NCBI RefSeq assembly: GCF_000422785.1 | Contig: NZ_AUGS01000011.1 | Coordinates: forward strand, 82,766-146,765 | From: Pseudovibrio exalbescens DSM 16456 | GTDB lineage: Bacteria > Pseudomonadota > Alphaproteobacteria > Rhizobiales > Stappiaceae | Direction: 5' to 3' | Length of the DNA stretch: 64,000 bases | Part shown: positions 16,970 through 25,296 of the stretch, piece after piece | How positions within the stretch are numbered: position 1 is the stretch's first letter | Layout: the number at the start of each line of letters is the position of its first letter | Notes under the pieces: model-generated | The model's database searches: none | Told to the model about the DNA's origin: nothing | What the model saw: the letters and a program-made list of their open reading frames with translations, nothing else | Translations under genes and position numbers: made by a program

Positions 16970-17037
16970 CGCTCCTCGCGGTAAGGCATACAACACCGTT
17001 AGTTTGAAAACCATGCAGGTGTTTGCCGCGAGGAGCG
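16970..17037 (+). ncRNA. Candidate structured leader RNA upstream of the deaminase gene
   Basis: A perfect 12-bp stem (CGCTCCTCGCGG, 16970-16981, with CCGCGAGGAGCG, 17026-17037) encloses an asymmetric internal loop (10 nt on the 5' side, 2 nt on the 3' side) and a second stem AACACC/GGTGTT (16992-16997 with 17018-17023) capped by a 20-nt loop. It lies in the leader of a purine-type deaminase gene. The shape is that of a small ligand-sensing RNA more than a terminator, since no U-run follows. No known riboswitch class could be confirmed by eye. Confidence 0.45.
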
Positions 17038-17099
17038 ATATCTCTTGCGACTTAATTTGCCCCTAAATTCTCAAACCAATGACAGGGAGCGCGGCATAC

Positions 17100-17591
17100 A
17101 TGCCCTCAAATACAGAACACGACGTAATTAACGGTCTGGTTCAACAGGCGGTGGACATGTCTATTGAGCATGTTGAGAAGGGCGGCATTCCCTTCACAGC
17201 GTTGATTGCCGATCAAAACGGCAAAGTCTATGGAAGCGGGGTCAACCGCGTTTCAGAAGATCACGATCCCACAGCCCACGCAGAGGTTGTAGCAATCCGA
17301 AATGCATGCAAGCACCGTCAGCACCCTAGCCTGAGCGGTTTGACCCTGATCGCCTCCGGTGAGCCATGCGCGCTGTGTTACATGGCAGCGCTTTATTCCG
17401 GCGTCTCACGCATAGTCTACGCGGTGGACAGAGACGGAGCCGCGCAAGGTGGCTTTAACTACTCGCGTTCCTACGAAATCTTCGCTGTGCCAACAGAAAA
17501 TTGGGCCATGCGCCCACAACTTCACGAAGTAGATAATGGTTTCGAGCCCTTCCGTATGTGGTTGGCGAAATCAAGTTTCATGCGGTTTTGA
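17100..17591 (+). CDS. Nucleoside/guanine deaminase-like zinc enzyme
   Basis: The 163-aa cytidine-deaminase-fold protein has the zinc and proton-shuttle motif HAE (60-62) and the second zinc motif PCALC (Cys90, Cys93). The DPTAHAE and GEPCALCYMAALY wording resembles guanine deaminases (GuaD) and TadA relatives. It hydrolytically removes ammonia from a nucleobase or similar amidine. ATG 17100 is preferred over ATG 17079 because AGGGAG lies about 11 nt before it, inside the longer reading. It is followed by the racemase-like gene and preceded by a structured RNA element. Confidence 0.82.
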   Translation: MPSNTEHDVINGLVQQAVDMSIEHVEKGGIPFTALIADQNGKVYGSGVNRVSEDHDPTAHAEVVAIRNACKHRQHPSLSGLTLIASGEPCALCYMAALYSGVSRIVYAVDRDGAAQGGFNYSRSYEIFAVPTENWAMRPQLHEVDNGFEPFRMWLAKSSFMRF

Positions 17592-17605
17592 AGGAGGACG
17601 CTCAG

Positions 17606-18391
17606 ATGGAGGGTAAACTTGATGGCAAATGGAAGGCTGATGGATGGAGTGCTCCCACTCGCATCGGCGTGATTGTACCTCACGCGGATGTGGGGCCTGA
17701 AGCCGAGTTCGGCGCAATGGCGGGCGGCGAGGTGTCCATTCATGGTGGGCGGGTTCATTTTTCGGCCATGCGCGCGGGTGGCGTTATGGACGAGAAGATC
17801 GCTCATCAGCCAGTTGAAACGTTTACCGCGCCGCCGCATCTGGATGAAGCGGTAGAATCTCTGGCCACATCTCCGTTGGATGCGATCGGGCTTGCATTTA
17901 CAAGTTCAGCTTACAAGCATGGCCCGGATGGTGAGGCTGCGTTGATAGAGCGACTAAAGCCTGTGCTGCGCGGTATTCCAGCCACCACAACTTGTCTTGC
18001 TGCCGCGAAGGCTTTCAAGCAACTTGGGACCAAACGATTGGCCTTGATCAATCCGCCCTGGTTTGACGATGCGCTGTCCAAAGAGGGGGCGGGCTACTTT
18101 GAAAAGGCCGGAATATCCGTCGCGCATCATGGCCCGTGTGGTTTGCCGAGCGGGCAACCGCATATTACCCCAGCCGGGCTTTATGATTGGGTTGCCAAGG
18201 TGGTCAAGGAAAATGACGTTGATACCGTTTTCGTCGCCGGCAACGGCCAGCGTGCCGTTGGCATCATTGATGCGGTGGAAAAGGATTTCAATGTAGCGAT
18301 GACGTCCGCCAACCAAGTGTTGTTCTGGGATACCCTCTCCAAGTGTCGTGAGAAACCCGTGGTAACGGGATATGGGCGTCTTTTCGGCTGA
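17606..18391 (+). CDS. Asp/Glu racemase-fold protein (maleate isomerase/arylmalonate decarboxylase-like) without catalytic Cys
   Basis: The 261-aa product has the two-domain fold of the maleate cis-trans isomerase family: IGVIVPHADVGPEAEF at the start, an LAFTSSAY loop (96-103) and a FVAGNGQRAVGIIDAVE loop (from 209). In maleate isomerases and aspartate racemases both loops carry a catalytic Cys (ACTSG-like and SCTNLR-like). Here these positions are Phe98 and Gly212, so thiol-based racemisation looks impossible. Decarboxylase or ring-opening activity, or only binding, remains possible. An AAGGAGG site precedes ATG 17606, 14 bp after the deaminase stop. Confidence 0.72.
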   Translation: MEGKLDGKWKADGWSAPTRIGVIVPHADVGPEAEFGAMAGGEVSIHGGRVHFSAMRAGGVMDEKIAHQPVETFTAPPHLDEAVESLATSPLDAIGLAFTSSAYKHGPDGEAALIERLKPVLRGIPATTTCLAAAKAFKQLGTKRLALINPPWFDDALSKEGAGYFEKAGISVAHHGPCGLPSGQPHITPAGLYDWVAKVVKENDVDTVFVAGNGQRAVGIIDAVEKDFNVAMTSANQVLFWDTLSKCREKPVVTGYGRLFG

Positions 18392-18411
18392 ACGTTTTTA
18401 AAGCAACCAGA

Positions 18412-18442
18412 CGCCCGGCAGAAACACCATAGCTGCTGGGCG
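18412..18442 (+). terminator. Terminator after the racemase-like gene
   Basis: CGCCCGGCAG (18412-18421) pairs with CTGCTGGGCG (18433-18442), allowing one G-U pair, 20 bp after the stop codon. A T-rich stretch follows. Confidence 0.6.
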
Positions 18443-18610
18443 CTCATTTATTTGAATTGTTTCTTCATATTTCTATCTGGCCTTGTGCGGTGATGAAATT
18501 GATGAGCGTCGTCAATTCTTCACAACGTACTCTACCTCTTTTATTATTAATTTGTATGTGCATATATAAAATAGACTAAGACAATCTATGCGCAGGAAGC
18601 GAGCAATACC

Positions 18611-19054
18611 ATGTCCCTCCAAAGTGCCGCATGGGAGCGGTTGATTTACCTTATTGACTTCGTGGAGAACTTCATAGCCAAGGAAATGCAGCGAAAGCAC
18701 AACATCGGGCTTTCAGAGTTCCGCGCGTTGAAGTTTCTGGAGGTCGCAAAGGACTCCGAGCTCCGCATGCAGGAACTGGCCGGGCTGTTAGGCTTGAATC
18801 AAAGCTCCGTAACCCGTTTGGTCGGGCGTTTGGAGAATAACGGCTACACTGTCAGGGATCTGTGTCCAGACGACAAACGTGGCATTTATACTGTTCTGAC
18901 GAACCGCGGACGAAAGCGGCTTTCCGAGGCAAGAAATGACTACGACAGCGCGCTGCAGTCTGCTTTGGACCAAGCCAAGGATAAGTTCAACGCGGCGGAC
19001 GTGCTTGCTTTAACGAATGCGCTTTCCGCCAATGACAAGGTTGAGGCCGGATGA
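18611..19054 (+). CDS. MarR-family transcriptional regulator
   Basis: The 147-aa winged-helix protein shows the MarR layout: N-terminal dimer helix, recognition region ELAGLLGLNQSSVTRLVGRLENNGYTVRDLCPDDKRG with the wing DDKR, and C-terminal helix. MarR proteins usually repress a neighbouring efflux or catabolic operon until a phenolic or similar ligand binds. It lies downstream of the SMR/deaminase genes on the same strand but has its own AT-rich leader (18450-18600), so it may control that cluster or the convergent nitroreductase. Confidence 0.87.
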   Translation: MSLQSAAWERLIYLIDFVENFIAKEMQRKHNIGLSEFRALKFLEVAKDSELRMQELAGLLGLNQSSVTRLVGRLENNGYTVRDLCPDDKRGIYTVLTNRGRKRLSEARNDYDSALQSALDQAKDKFNAADVLALTNALSANDKVEAG

Positions 19055-19058
19055 GTGG

Positions 19059-19094
19059 CCTGTTTCCCCGTTCCTTCAGGGTCGGGGAAACAGG
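19059..19094. terminator. Bidirectional terminator between marR and nitroreductase genes
   Basis: Perfect 12-bp arms CCTGTTTCCCCG and CGGGGAAACAGG enclose a 12-nt loop between two convergent genes. Confidence 0.7.
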
Positions 19095-19115
19095 ATTCCC
19101 TCTGCAAGGACGTCC

Positions 19116-19901
19116 TTACCCGTCAAACGTGTCGACTTCCGGCATCCATTCAGGTTGTTCCATGTCAAAGCCCTGGGCGCGCAGTGTTGTCGCGACCTTG
19201 GGAAAGTAAACTGATTTGTAGAAGGCTGCTGTCGAGACGGTGTAGCTTGGCATTTCGGTCATGCCTTGTTCATCCCACCATTCACGCAAGGTCGCGTCGT
19301 ATACCTTGACACCATCAGCAACGGTTTTGGCGTTGTATTTTTCGTGCATGGCAAACGTTTCCAAAGGCACGCGCGGTTTAACCGCCGGTAGCTTTTTCTC
19401 GTCTGGTACACCGAGTGTCAATCCGTTGATAGGATAGGTCCGCGGTGGAAGGCCGAGCAATTTGATCATTTCTTCTGGAGCGCGGCGGATTCCGCCAATC
19501 GCCGTAGAGCCATATCCAAGGCTTTCAGCAGCAGTCTGAAGCGCATTGGTCATTATGCCGGCATCAACAGCTCCGACCAGCAAGCCTTCCGCCGATTTTT
19601 CAATAACAATTTCCTCGCCGGCCAAAAATGTTGCGAAGCCCGGACGCACGTAGTCGATGACAACCGTGATGAAGACATCGGCATTGGCCACTTGCGGCTG
19701 CCCGCCAGCTATCTCGGCGATTTTCTTGATGCTGTCTTTATCGCGGGTGACGACAAGCGAAATCTGTTGGCCATTGATGGAAGTTGGTGCCTGCTGTCCG
19801 GCTTTCAGGATCAGTTCCAGATGCTCATCTTTCACGGCCTCGCCAGTAAAGGCGCGCACAGAACGGCGGTTCATCATCTGCTCAAGCACAGTGTTCGTCA
19901 T
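19116..19901 (-). CDS. Nitroreductase-family FMN oxidoreductase (NfsA/Frp type)
   Basis: The 261-aa product opens with MMNRRSVRAFTGEAV, the FMN-phosphate-binding RRSxRxF motif. It continues with GQQAPTSINGQQ and the mid-protein segment SLGYGSTAIGGIRR, typical of NfsA-type NAD(P)H-dependent nitro- and quinone reductases. It is cytoplasmic. It is probably co-transcribed after the ABM-domain gene on the same strand, 211 bp upstream, a pairing often seen in quinone detoxification. It could be repressed by the convergent MarR protein. Confidence 0.87.
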   Translation of the reverse strand: MTNTVLEQMMNRRSVRAFTGEAVKDEHLELILKAGQQAPTSINGQQISLVVTRDKDSIKKIAEIAGGQPQVANADVFITVVIDYVRPGFATFLAGEEIVIEKSAEGLLVGAVDAGIMTNALQTAAESLGYGSTAIGGIRRAPEEMIKLLGLPPRTYPINGLTLGVPDEKKLPAVKPRVPLETFAMHEKYNAKTVADGVKVYDATLREWWDEQGMTEMPSYTVSTAAFYKSVYFPKVATTLRAQGFDMEQPEWMPEVDTFDG

Positions 19902-20112
19902 ATGATTTACCCTTCAGCCCCTTTGAAAAATGGGGATGTTTCAAAACAAAATGAGACCCGCCGGGGCGGGTCTCTGGAATTTGGTTTCGAGACCTGCAAG
20001 CCTCTTGTTGCCTCAGCATGGCATTTTGCCTATCGCCGGAAAAGCAACAAGCAAGAGTTCATCGCAGTATCTGCGCCCTGCCCCGTGTTATCGGAGCGCG
20101 ATCCTACAGAGC

Positions 20113-20406
20113 TTAGGCGATGCGCTCAACCTTCTTTACATGCAGTTCGGCCAGGAACGGTTTGGATGCCTCCACGAACCCAGTAAAATGTTCGGATACG
20201 GCGTGCTTTTCAAAAGCTGCCTCGCTCTCGAACTGTTCAATCATGACGAGAGTATTGTCGTTGTCCTTGTCTCGATACAACTCATAGGAAATGTTGCCGG
20301 GCTCTTCTCGGCTGGGTTCAATGAGCTTGAGAAGTTCTGCCTTAAGGTTCTCGTACTCGCCCGCTTTCGCAGTAATGGTGGCAACAATCACAATTTTATC
20401 AGACAT
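20113..20406 (-). CDS. Antibiotic-biosynthesis-monooxygenase (ABM) domain protein, YgiN-like
   Basis: The 97-aa single ABM domain has the dimeric ferredoxin-like pattern: IVATITAKAGEYENLKAELLKLI, EEPGNISYELYRD, FVEASKPFLAEL. Small proteins of this family are cofactor-free quinol monooxygenases (YgiN) or unknown binders. It lies upstream of the nitroreductase on the same strand, which fits a quinone-handling pair. Confidence 0.85.
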   Translation of the reverse strand: MSDKIVIVATITAKAGEYENLKAELLKLIEPSREEPGNISYELYRDKDNDNTLVMIEQFESEAAFEKHAVSEHFTGFVEASKPFLAELHVKKVERIA

Positions 20407-20626
20407 GGTTCAATCTTTCGCTTTGGTATTGGCAACCAATCTCGTTTTTGTCCAATACCGTAGAGTTATCGCAGAGGTATAAGCCTCCCGCTCCCGGGCC
20501 TCCCAACCAACAAAGACCTCAAGGTCACGGTATACAACTGTGCCCCATGATCCGTGATCAGCAATATACGTGAGATTGCGTGGGCAGCCCGCATAAGTTG
20601 TCGCTCTGTAAAACGATTGCGATCAA

Positions 20627-21445
20627 TCAGTCAATCAATCCCCCTTCCTGATCAAAAAACGGATGTGGGCCGGGAAAATCGCCAAGAAAGCTTTGATGAG
20701 AAACCAGTGCATTGTTCTGCCACAAGAACAGTCGGATAGCAGGTGGATCCATCGTGAAAGAAGGGCGTGACGTTGGATCGAGGTCAAGAGTGACCTGGTG
20801 CGCCACGCACGAGCCGATGCTCACGGGAATACCATGTTTCATGGTTTCAATGGTGCGATGAACGTGTCCGCAAGCGATATGCAGGACCTGATCATGCCCT
20901 TCCAGCAGAGGCCAGAAGTCGACTTCCGCATTTTGGAGCATTATCTCGTCCATGTGGTGGATCCCGGTTTCAAAAGGCGGATGGTGCATGAAAATCAGCG
21001 TAGGCTCATTTTTATGCGTGGTAAGTTCGTGCTTCAGCCAGGCTTGTTTTTCAGTATCCATGTGACCTTCGGGACGACCCGGGACCGATGTATCCAAACC
21101 GATAATGCGCAGTCCCTCCCGGAAAATCGAAAACGTCAGGGGCCCTTCGGTCGCCAAATAGGTGTGATCTGAAAATGCCTTTCGCATCACCCGGTAGTCG
21201 TCGTGGTTTCCCGGAATGACATGGTAAGGCATGTGAAGGCGGTTCAGTTCCTGGCGAAGTAAGTTGTACTCGGCCTGCGTACCAAAGTCGCCCAGATCAC
21301 CGCTGACCACGACCATATCAATGGCTGGCCTGAAGTCATTCAAATGAGTAACCGCGCGCTGCAACGCGCCGTAGGTATCGACTGTTTGGTAGGCAAACTT
21401 CCCCTCTTCCTTGATATGCAGGTCTGTTAATTGTGCGATGATCAT
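20627..21445 (-). CDS. Calcineurin-like metallophosphoesterase (CpdA/GpdQ type)
   Basis: The 272-aa class III cyclic-nucleotide-phosphodiesterase-like protein has the complete dimetal set: DLH (D8, H10), GDLGDFG near residue 49, GNHDDY near 79, HHPPFETG and GHVHRT. Family members hydrolyse cAMP (CpdA) or glycerophosphodiesters (GpdQ). Its ATG overlaps the ABC ATPase stop by 4 bp (ATGA), making it the last gene of the importer operon. A role in hydrolysing the imported substrate, rather than cAMP, is therefore likely. Confidence 0.87.
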   Translation of the reverse strand: MIIAQLTDLHIKEEGKFAYQTVDTYGALQRAVTHLNDFRPAIDMVVVSGDLGDFGTQAEYNLLRQELNRLHMPYHVIPGNHDDYRVMRKAFSDHTYLATEGPLTFSIFREGLRIIGLDTSVPGRPEGHMDTEKQAWLKHELTTHKNEPTLIFMHHPPFETGIHHMDEIMLQNAEVDFWPLLEGHDQVLHIACGHVHRTIETMKHGIPVSIGSCVAHQVTLDLDPTSRPSFTMDPPAIRLFLWQNNALVSHQSFLGDFPGPHPFFDQEGGLID

Positions 21446-22530
21446 GCTTCGTTACTCCACACGGGTAGAACACCGTTTTCTTGAATCTTGAATAAAACCG
21501 GATCGCCAGGATGTGGGGGATGACACCAAGCGCTTTCCAGTGTCACGGTTTGGTTGCCAGGAAGCTCGACAATTACTCGATGACAAGAACCGACGAAGGC
21601 AATTGTGCGGGCAATCCCTTTGAGAGCGCCGGATGCCTGGTCCCCGTCTTCTATGAGGTCGACATCTTCTGGACGAAAGCACATCAGATTACCTCCCTGA
21701 GCGGCCATTCGGAGAGCCGCTACCGGCACCTCCATACCCCGAGGCACGAAGCCTTTGTGCCCCCAGTGTCCTGATAGTGCATTGGTTGCCCCAATGAAGG
21801 TGGCCACAAACATGTTGTTGGGCTGATGATAGATTTCCTCCGGGGTGCCAATTTGCTCAATCGTCCCTTCGCTCATGACAACAATTCGATCGCCCAAAGC
21901 CATGGCCTCTGACTGATCATGGGTAACGTAGATGGCGGTTATCCCGAGATCCCTGAGGAGGGCATTGATCTCCATGCGCAAGTCGTCGCGTAGTGTGGCA
22001 TCGAGGGCAGTCAGCGGCTCATCCAGCAACAAGACCTTTGGGCGTGGAGCAATGGCTCGTGCCAATGCTACGCGCTGCCGTTGACCTCCAGACAACTGGT
22101 CAATGGAACGATCGGCCAGATCCTGAATGCGCATCATCTTCAACATAGTTTCAATGCGCGTATCCCGATCAGCCTTTGTCAGGCGCTCATCCCCCTGCCC
22201 GGTTGTCAAACCATACCCAACGTTTTGTCGCACGGTCATGTTTGGGAACAAGGCATAAGACTGAAACACCATGCCAACTTGACGTTTTTCAATGGGACGG
22301 GAGGTGACGTCTTCATCATTGAAGAGAATGGCGCTTCCATGGTCTGGTGCCTCGAGGCCGGAAATGATGCGCAGCAAAGTTGTTTTTCCGCACCCCGATG
22401 GACCGAGAAGCACGACGGTCTCCCCTGCTTGTATATCCAGCGTTACCGGCTTCAGCACCTGAGTGTTGCCAAAGGTTTTGGCGCAGCGGCGCAAGTTAAT
22501 CCTGGTGTTTTGTGAACTGGTCGAGTTCAT
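21442..22530 (-). CDS. ABC importer ATPase (spermidine/iron/phosphonate type)
   Basis: The 362-aa product has Walker A GPSGCGKTT, Q-loop FQSYALFPN, signature LSGGQRQR, Walker B LLLDEP and switch His in VTHDQSEAM, then a TOBE-like C-terminus (from about residue 270) with MCFRPEDVDLI. This is the PotA/FbpC-like branch. ATG 22530 is chosen because it follows AAGGAAAG and begins 22 bp after the permease stop. A longer reading from 22593 would overlap that permease. Confidence 0.88.
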   Translation of the reverse strand: MNSTSSQNTRINLRRCAKTFGNTQVLKPVTLDIQAGETVVLLGPSGCGKTTLLRIISGLEAPDHGSAILFNDEDVTSRPIEKRQVGMVFQSYALFPNMTVRQNVGYGLTTGQGDERLTKADRDTRIETMLKMMRIQDLADRSIDQLSGGQRQRVALARAIAPRPKVLLLDEPLTALDATLRDDLRMEINALLRDLGITAIYVTHDQSEAMALGDRIVVMSEGTIEQIGTPEEIYHQPNNMFVATFIGATNALSGHWGHKGFVPRGMEVPVAALRMAAQGGNLMCFRPEDVDLIEDGDQASGALKGIARTIAFVGSCHRVIVELPGNQTVTLESAWCHPPHPGDPVLFKIQENGVLPVWSNEA

Positions 22531-22552
22531 GACAGTCTTTCCTTGAAATTGG

Positions 22553-23353
22553 TCAGTGCTGCGTTGGCTTGCGTGCGGTTCCTGTCTGGCCAAACTTCTG
22601 CATTGCGATAAGTAGCGGCACGATCATGATGAAGAAAACGAGCGTGTATGCACTTGCCACCTCAAGTCGCATCGAGGCGTAGGAGTCTGCCAATCCGACT
22701 GGCAAAGTCTTGGTCAGCGGGGTGTGAAGCATCCATGACAAGTTGAACTCACCAATTGAAAGCGTAACGACCATGAGGCTGCCTGCCATGATGCCCGGCA
22801 TGGCGTTGGGGACCACTATGTCGAAAAAGCGGCGCCGCTTGTTGGCGCCCAGACTTGCAGCGGCCTCCTCATACTCATTCAGGGGAATGGATGAGAGAAC
22901 AGCGAGAACGGACCTCACCATAAATGGCAGAGTGTACAGAACATGGCCAACCAGTATGAACGCCCAGCTCATGCGAAACTCGCGAAAGCCACCGTAGGTC
23001 TGGATCAGCGCAAGGGCGATGGCAAGGCCTGGAACCGCTACGGGCAGAATGAGCGTTTCTTCGAAGATCCGTGCCCACCTGCTTTTCGAGAGGGCAAGTC
23101 CGTAAGCTGCGGGCACGCCAGCGATCAAGGTAATAGCCAAACAAGCCAAGGCAATGCCCATGGAGCGCCAGATTGTGTCCTGATACAGCTCCCACACCCG
23201 GAATACCCATTCCAATGTCAAACCGCTTTTCAATCCGACAAAGAAGTTTTTCGTCAAACCAGCCATGACCGACATGACTACGGGGACAACAAGAAAGCCG
23301 ACTGTAACCAGAGTCAGCATCAAGGCCGCATAAAAGTAAGTTCTGCGTTGCAT
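22553..23353 (-). CDS. ABC importer permease 2 (PotC/FbpB-like)
   Basis: The 266-aa protein has about six membrane helices and the EAA loop PLNEYEEAAASLGANKRRRFFDIVVPNAMPG-type segment (near residues 165-190). ATG 23353 is 5 bp after the permease 1 stop, so the two are translated together. The longer reading to 23419 has no ribosome site and overlaps permease 1. It forms half of the inner-membrane channel. Confidence 0.87.
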   Translation of the reverse strand: MQRRTYFYAALMLTLVTVGFLVVPVVMSVMAGLTKNFFVGLKSGLTLEWVFRVWELYQDTIWRSMGIALACLAITLIAGVPAAYGLALSKSRWARIFEETLILPVAVPGLAIALALIQTYGGFREFRMSWAFILVGHVLYTLPFMVRSVLAVLSSIPLNEYEEAAASLGANKRRRFFDIVVPNAMPGIMAGSLMVVTLSIGEFNLSWMLHTPLTKTLPVGLADSYASMRLEVASAYTLVFFIMIVPLLIAMQKFGQTGTARKPTQH

Positions 23354-23358
23354 TGGTG

Positions 23359-24177
23359 TTATCCTGCTGCAGCCACGTTGCTGCCGGATAGAGACCGGGC
23401 AATGGACAAGGCGGCCCAAGTGATCAGCCCCAGAACCACGGAAAGACTTGCAGCGCTGGCAAGGTTCGCGCCCAGGGTGAACTCTGTGTAGATCGTCATG
23501 GCCAATACATCGATGTTGGTAGCCAGGGTGAAGGCCGTGCCAAACGCCCCAACGGACGTGGCAAAACAGATTGCACCGGATGCGATCAAACCCGGCTTCA
23601 GTGCTGGTAACAGTACATCAGTAATGACCCGCCATTGGCTCGCACCCAAAGAACGAGCGGCCTCTTCCAGTGACACATCAAGCTTTTCTGCTGCAGCCAT
23701 GACGGTGAGAATGACACGTGGAATGGAAAAGTAGAGATACCCAAGAAACAGTCCTGTCATGGAATACGCAAACACCAGTTTGCTCCCAGTCAGGGTTTGG
23801 CTCACCATTCCTATGAGGCCTTGCCGACCTGCCAGCATTATGATCAAAAAGCCGATGACGACACCCGGAAAGGCGAGCGGAAAGGTCAAAAGAGACACGA
23901 GAATTTGTGAGCCGGGGAAACGATTTCGTACCAGAAAGACACCAACAATGGTCGAAATAATGAGAGCCACGAGGGTGACCAAGGCCGATAGCAAGAGCGT
24001 TGCAATCAAGGCTTCGCGGTGGCGTTCTACGGTCAGGATGCTCCAATAGGCAGCCAGCCCCTCTTCTCCGCTTGCACCGGTCACTATCAGCTTGACCATA
24101 GGAAGAGCGAAAAAGGCCAGCACAAGAACGCCCGCCGGGAGCAGAAGCAGCCCCATGAAGTGGGAGGTGTGTTTCAT
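23359..24177 (-). CDS. ABC importer permease 1 (PotB-like)
   Basis: The 272-aa six-helix protein has an EAA loop LDVSLEEAARSLGASQWRVITDV. A GTG codon directly before ATG 24177 is an alternative start. It lies 91 bp downstream of the binding-protein gene and directly upstream of permease 2. It is the first of two non-identical permease subunits, as in putrescine, ferric-iron and 2-aminoethylphosphonate importers. Confidence 0.87.
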   Translation of the reverse strand: MKHTSHFMGLLLLPAGVLVLAFFALPMVKLIVTGASGEEGLAAYWSILTVERHREALIATLLLSALVTLVALIISTIVGVFLVRNRFPGSQILVSLLTFPLAFPGVVIGFLIIMLAGRQGLIGMVSQTLTGSKLVFAYSMTGLFLGYLYFSIPRVILTVMAAAEKLDVSLEEAARSLGASQWRVITDVLLPALKPGLIASGAICFATSVGAFGTAFTLATNIDVLAMTIYTEFTLGANLASAASLSVVLGLITWAALSIARSLSGSNVAAAG

Positions 24178-24268
24178 CACGATATCCAGTGAGATCAGTC
24201 TGTTCGGCGAAATGGATGTGCCGATGATCCTTCAGGGCAACTCTTGCTGCCCTGAAGGCAAAGGCAGT

Positions 24269-25282
24269 TTAACGAACGTCGTTCAGGTACGCGTCCTTGA
24301 ACGCCTCCTGAGCTTCTGCCATTTTGGCGTAATCTACCGGCGTAGCACGCTCATATTCACTCTCCGGCAAAAACTTGGCGGCAGCTGCCTCAGACATTGC
24401 AGAGGCGCGGATGGGGCGCAAATACGCATTCGCCCAAACGGCTTGACCCTTGTCGGACATGATGAAGTCAAGAATTTCCTTGCCTTTTTCAGGGTTTGGA
24501 GAGTTTTTGACCAAGCTCATCACATAGGGAACCACAACGGTGCCTTCCGCTGGAATGACGAACTCAACATTGGCTTCGTCAGTATACTTGGCGCGATAGG
24601 CGTTGAAGTCGTAGTCAAGCAGGATCGGGATTTCACCGGACAGGACGCGGGCATAGGAGGTTTGCTTTGGAACGATTGGGTCGTTTTCCGCCAGTTCTTT
24701 GAACCAGTCAATGCCCGGCTGCCAGTCATCGAAGTTGCCGCCCATGGCGCGGTTCACGGCCACTGCACCTGCGTAGCCAACAAAAGCAGATGTCGGGTCC
24801 AGATAACCCACCATGCCGCGGTATTCATTTTTGAGGAGATCGGCCCATGAAGATGGGACTGATGCCCCGCCCAGAGCGTCCTTGTTCACGAAGAAGCCCA
24901 GAGTGCCAGAGTGAATGGTGAACCAACGGCCTTCCGGATCCTTCAGGCCTTCCGGGATTTCGTCGAAGTGGGTCGGCTTGTAGGCTGTTACAACATCCTT
25001 TTGTGCAGCTTGAATGCCAAACGAAACCCCATAGTAGGCCACATCCGCAACTGGATTGTCTTTTTCAGCCAACAGCTGAGACAAGGTCTGACCGGAGTTC
25101 TTGTTGTCATGCGGCAGAACATATCCGAGTTCTTGCTCGATGTTCTTCAACTGGCCTGCCCAGTCTGCCCATTGAGGAGGACAATTGTAGCAAATCGCAT
25201 CTGCCGCTTGCGCTGAAGCGAAAGGCGCACTAACCATTAGGGTTGCGCCTAGCGCAACGGACTTCAGTACCTTCGAAAACAT
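24269..25282 (-). CDS. Periplasmic substrate-binding protein of the importer
   Basis: The 337-aa product has a signal peptide (MFSKVLKSVALGATLMVSA, cleavage near AQAADA) and a two-lobe binding-protein fold of the PotD/AfuA type: HSGTLGFFVNKDALGG, GYLDPTSAFVGYAGA and GEIPILLDYDFNAYR. The mature start holds a Cys pair (AICYNCPPQW). Ferric iron, polyamines and phosphonates are all bound by this class. The operon's phosphoesterase points to a phosphorylated ligand. ATG 25282 has AGGAG 8 nt before it and lies 14 bp after the LacI-type stop. Confidence 0.83.
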   Translation of the reverse strand: MFSKVLKSVALGATLMVSAPFASAQAADAICYNCPPQWADWAGQLKNIEQELGYVLPHDNKNSGQTLSQLLAEKDNPVADVAYYGVSFGIQAAQKDVVTAYKPTHFDEIPEGLKDPEGRWFTIHSGTLGFFVNKDALGGASVPSSWADLLKNEYRGMVGYLDPTSAFVGYAGAVAVNRAMGGNFDDWQPGIDWFKELAENDPIVPKQTSYARVLSGEIPILLDYDFNAYRAKYTDEANVEFVIPAEGTVVVPYVMSLVKNSPNPEKGKEILDFIMSDKGQAVWANAYLRPIRASAMSEAAAAKFLPESEYERATPVDYAKMAEAQEAFKDAYLNDVR

Positions 25283-25296
25283 AACAGTACTCCTGT

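Noticed and set aside
16970..17037. Reading the leader hairpin as a confirmed xanthine or guanidine riboswitch
   Set aside because: Gene context is suggestive, but I could not match the conserved loop bases of any known class by eye.
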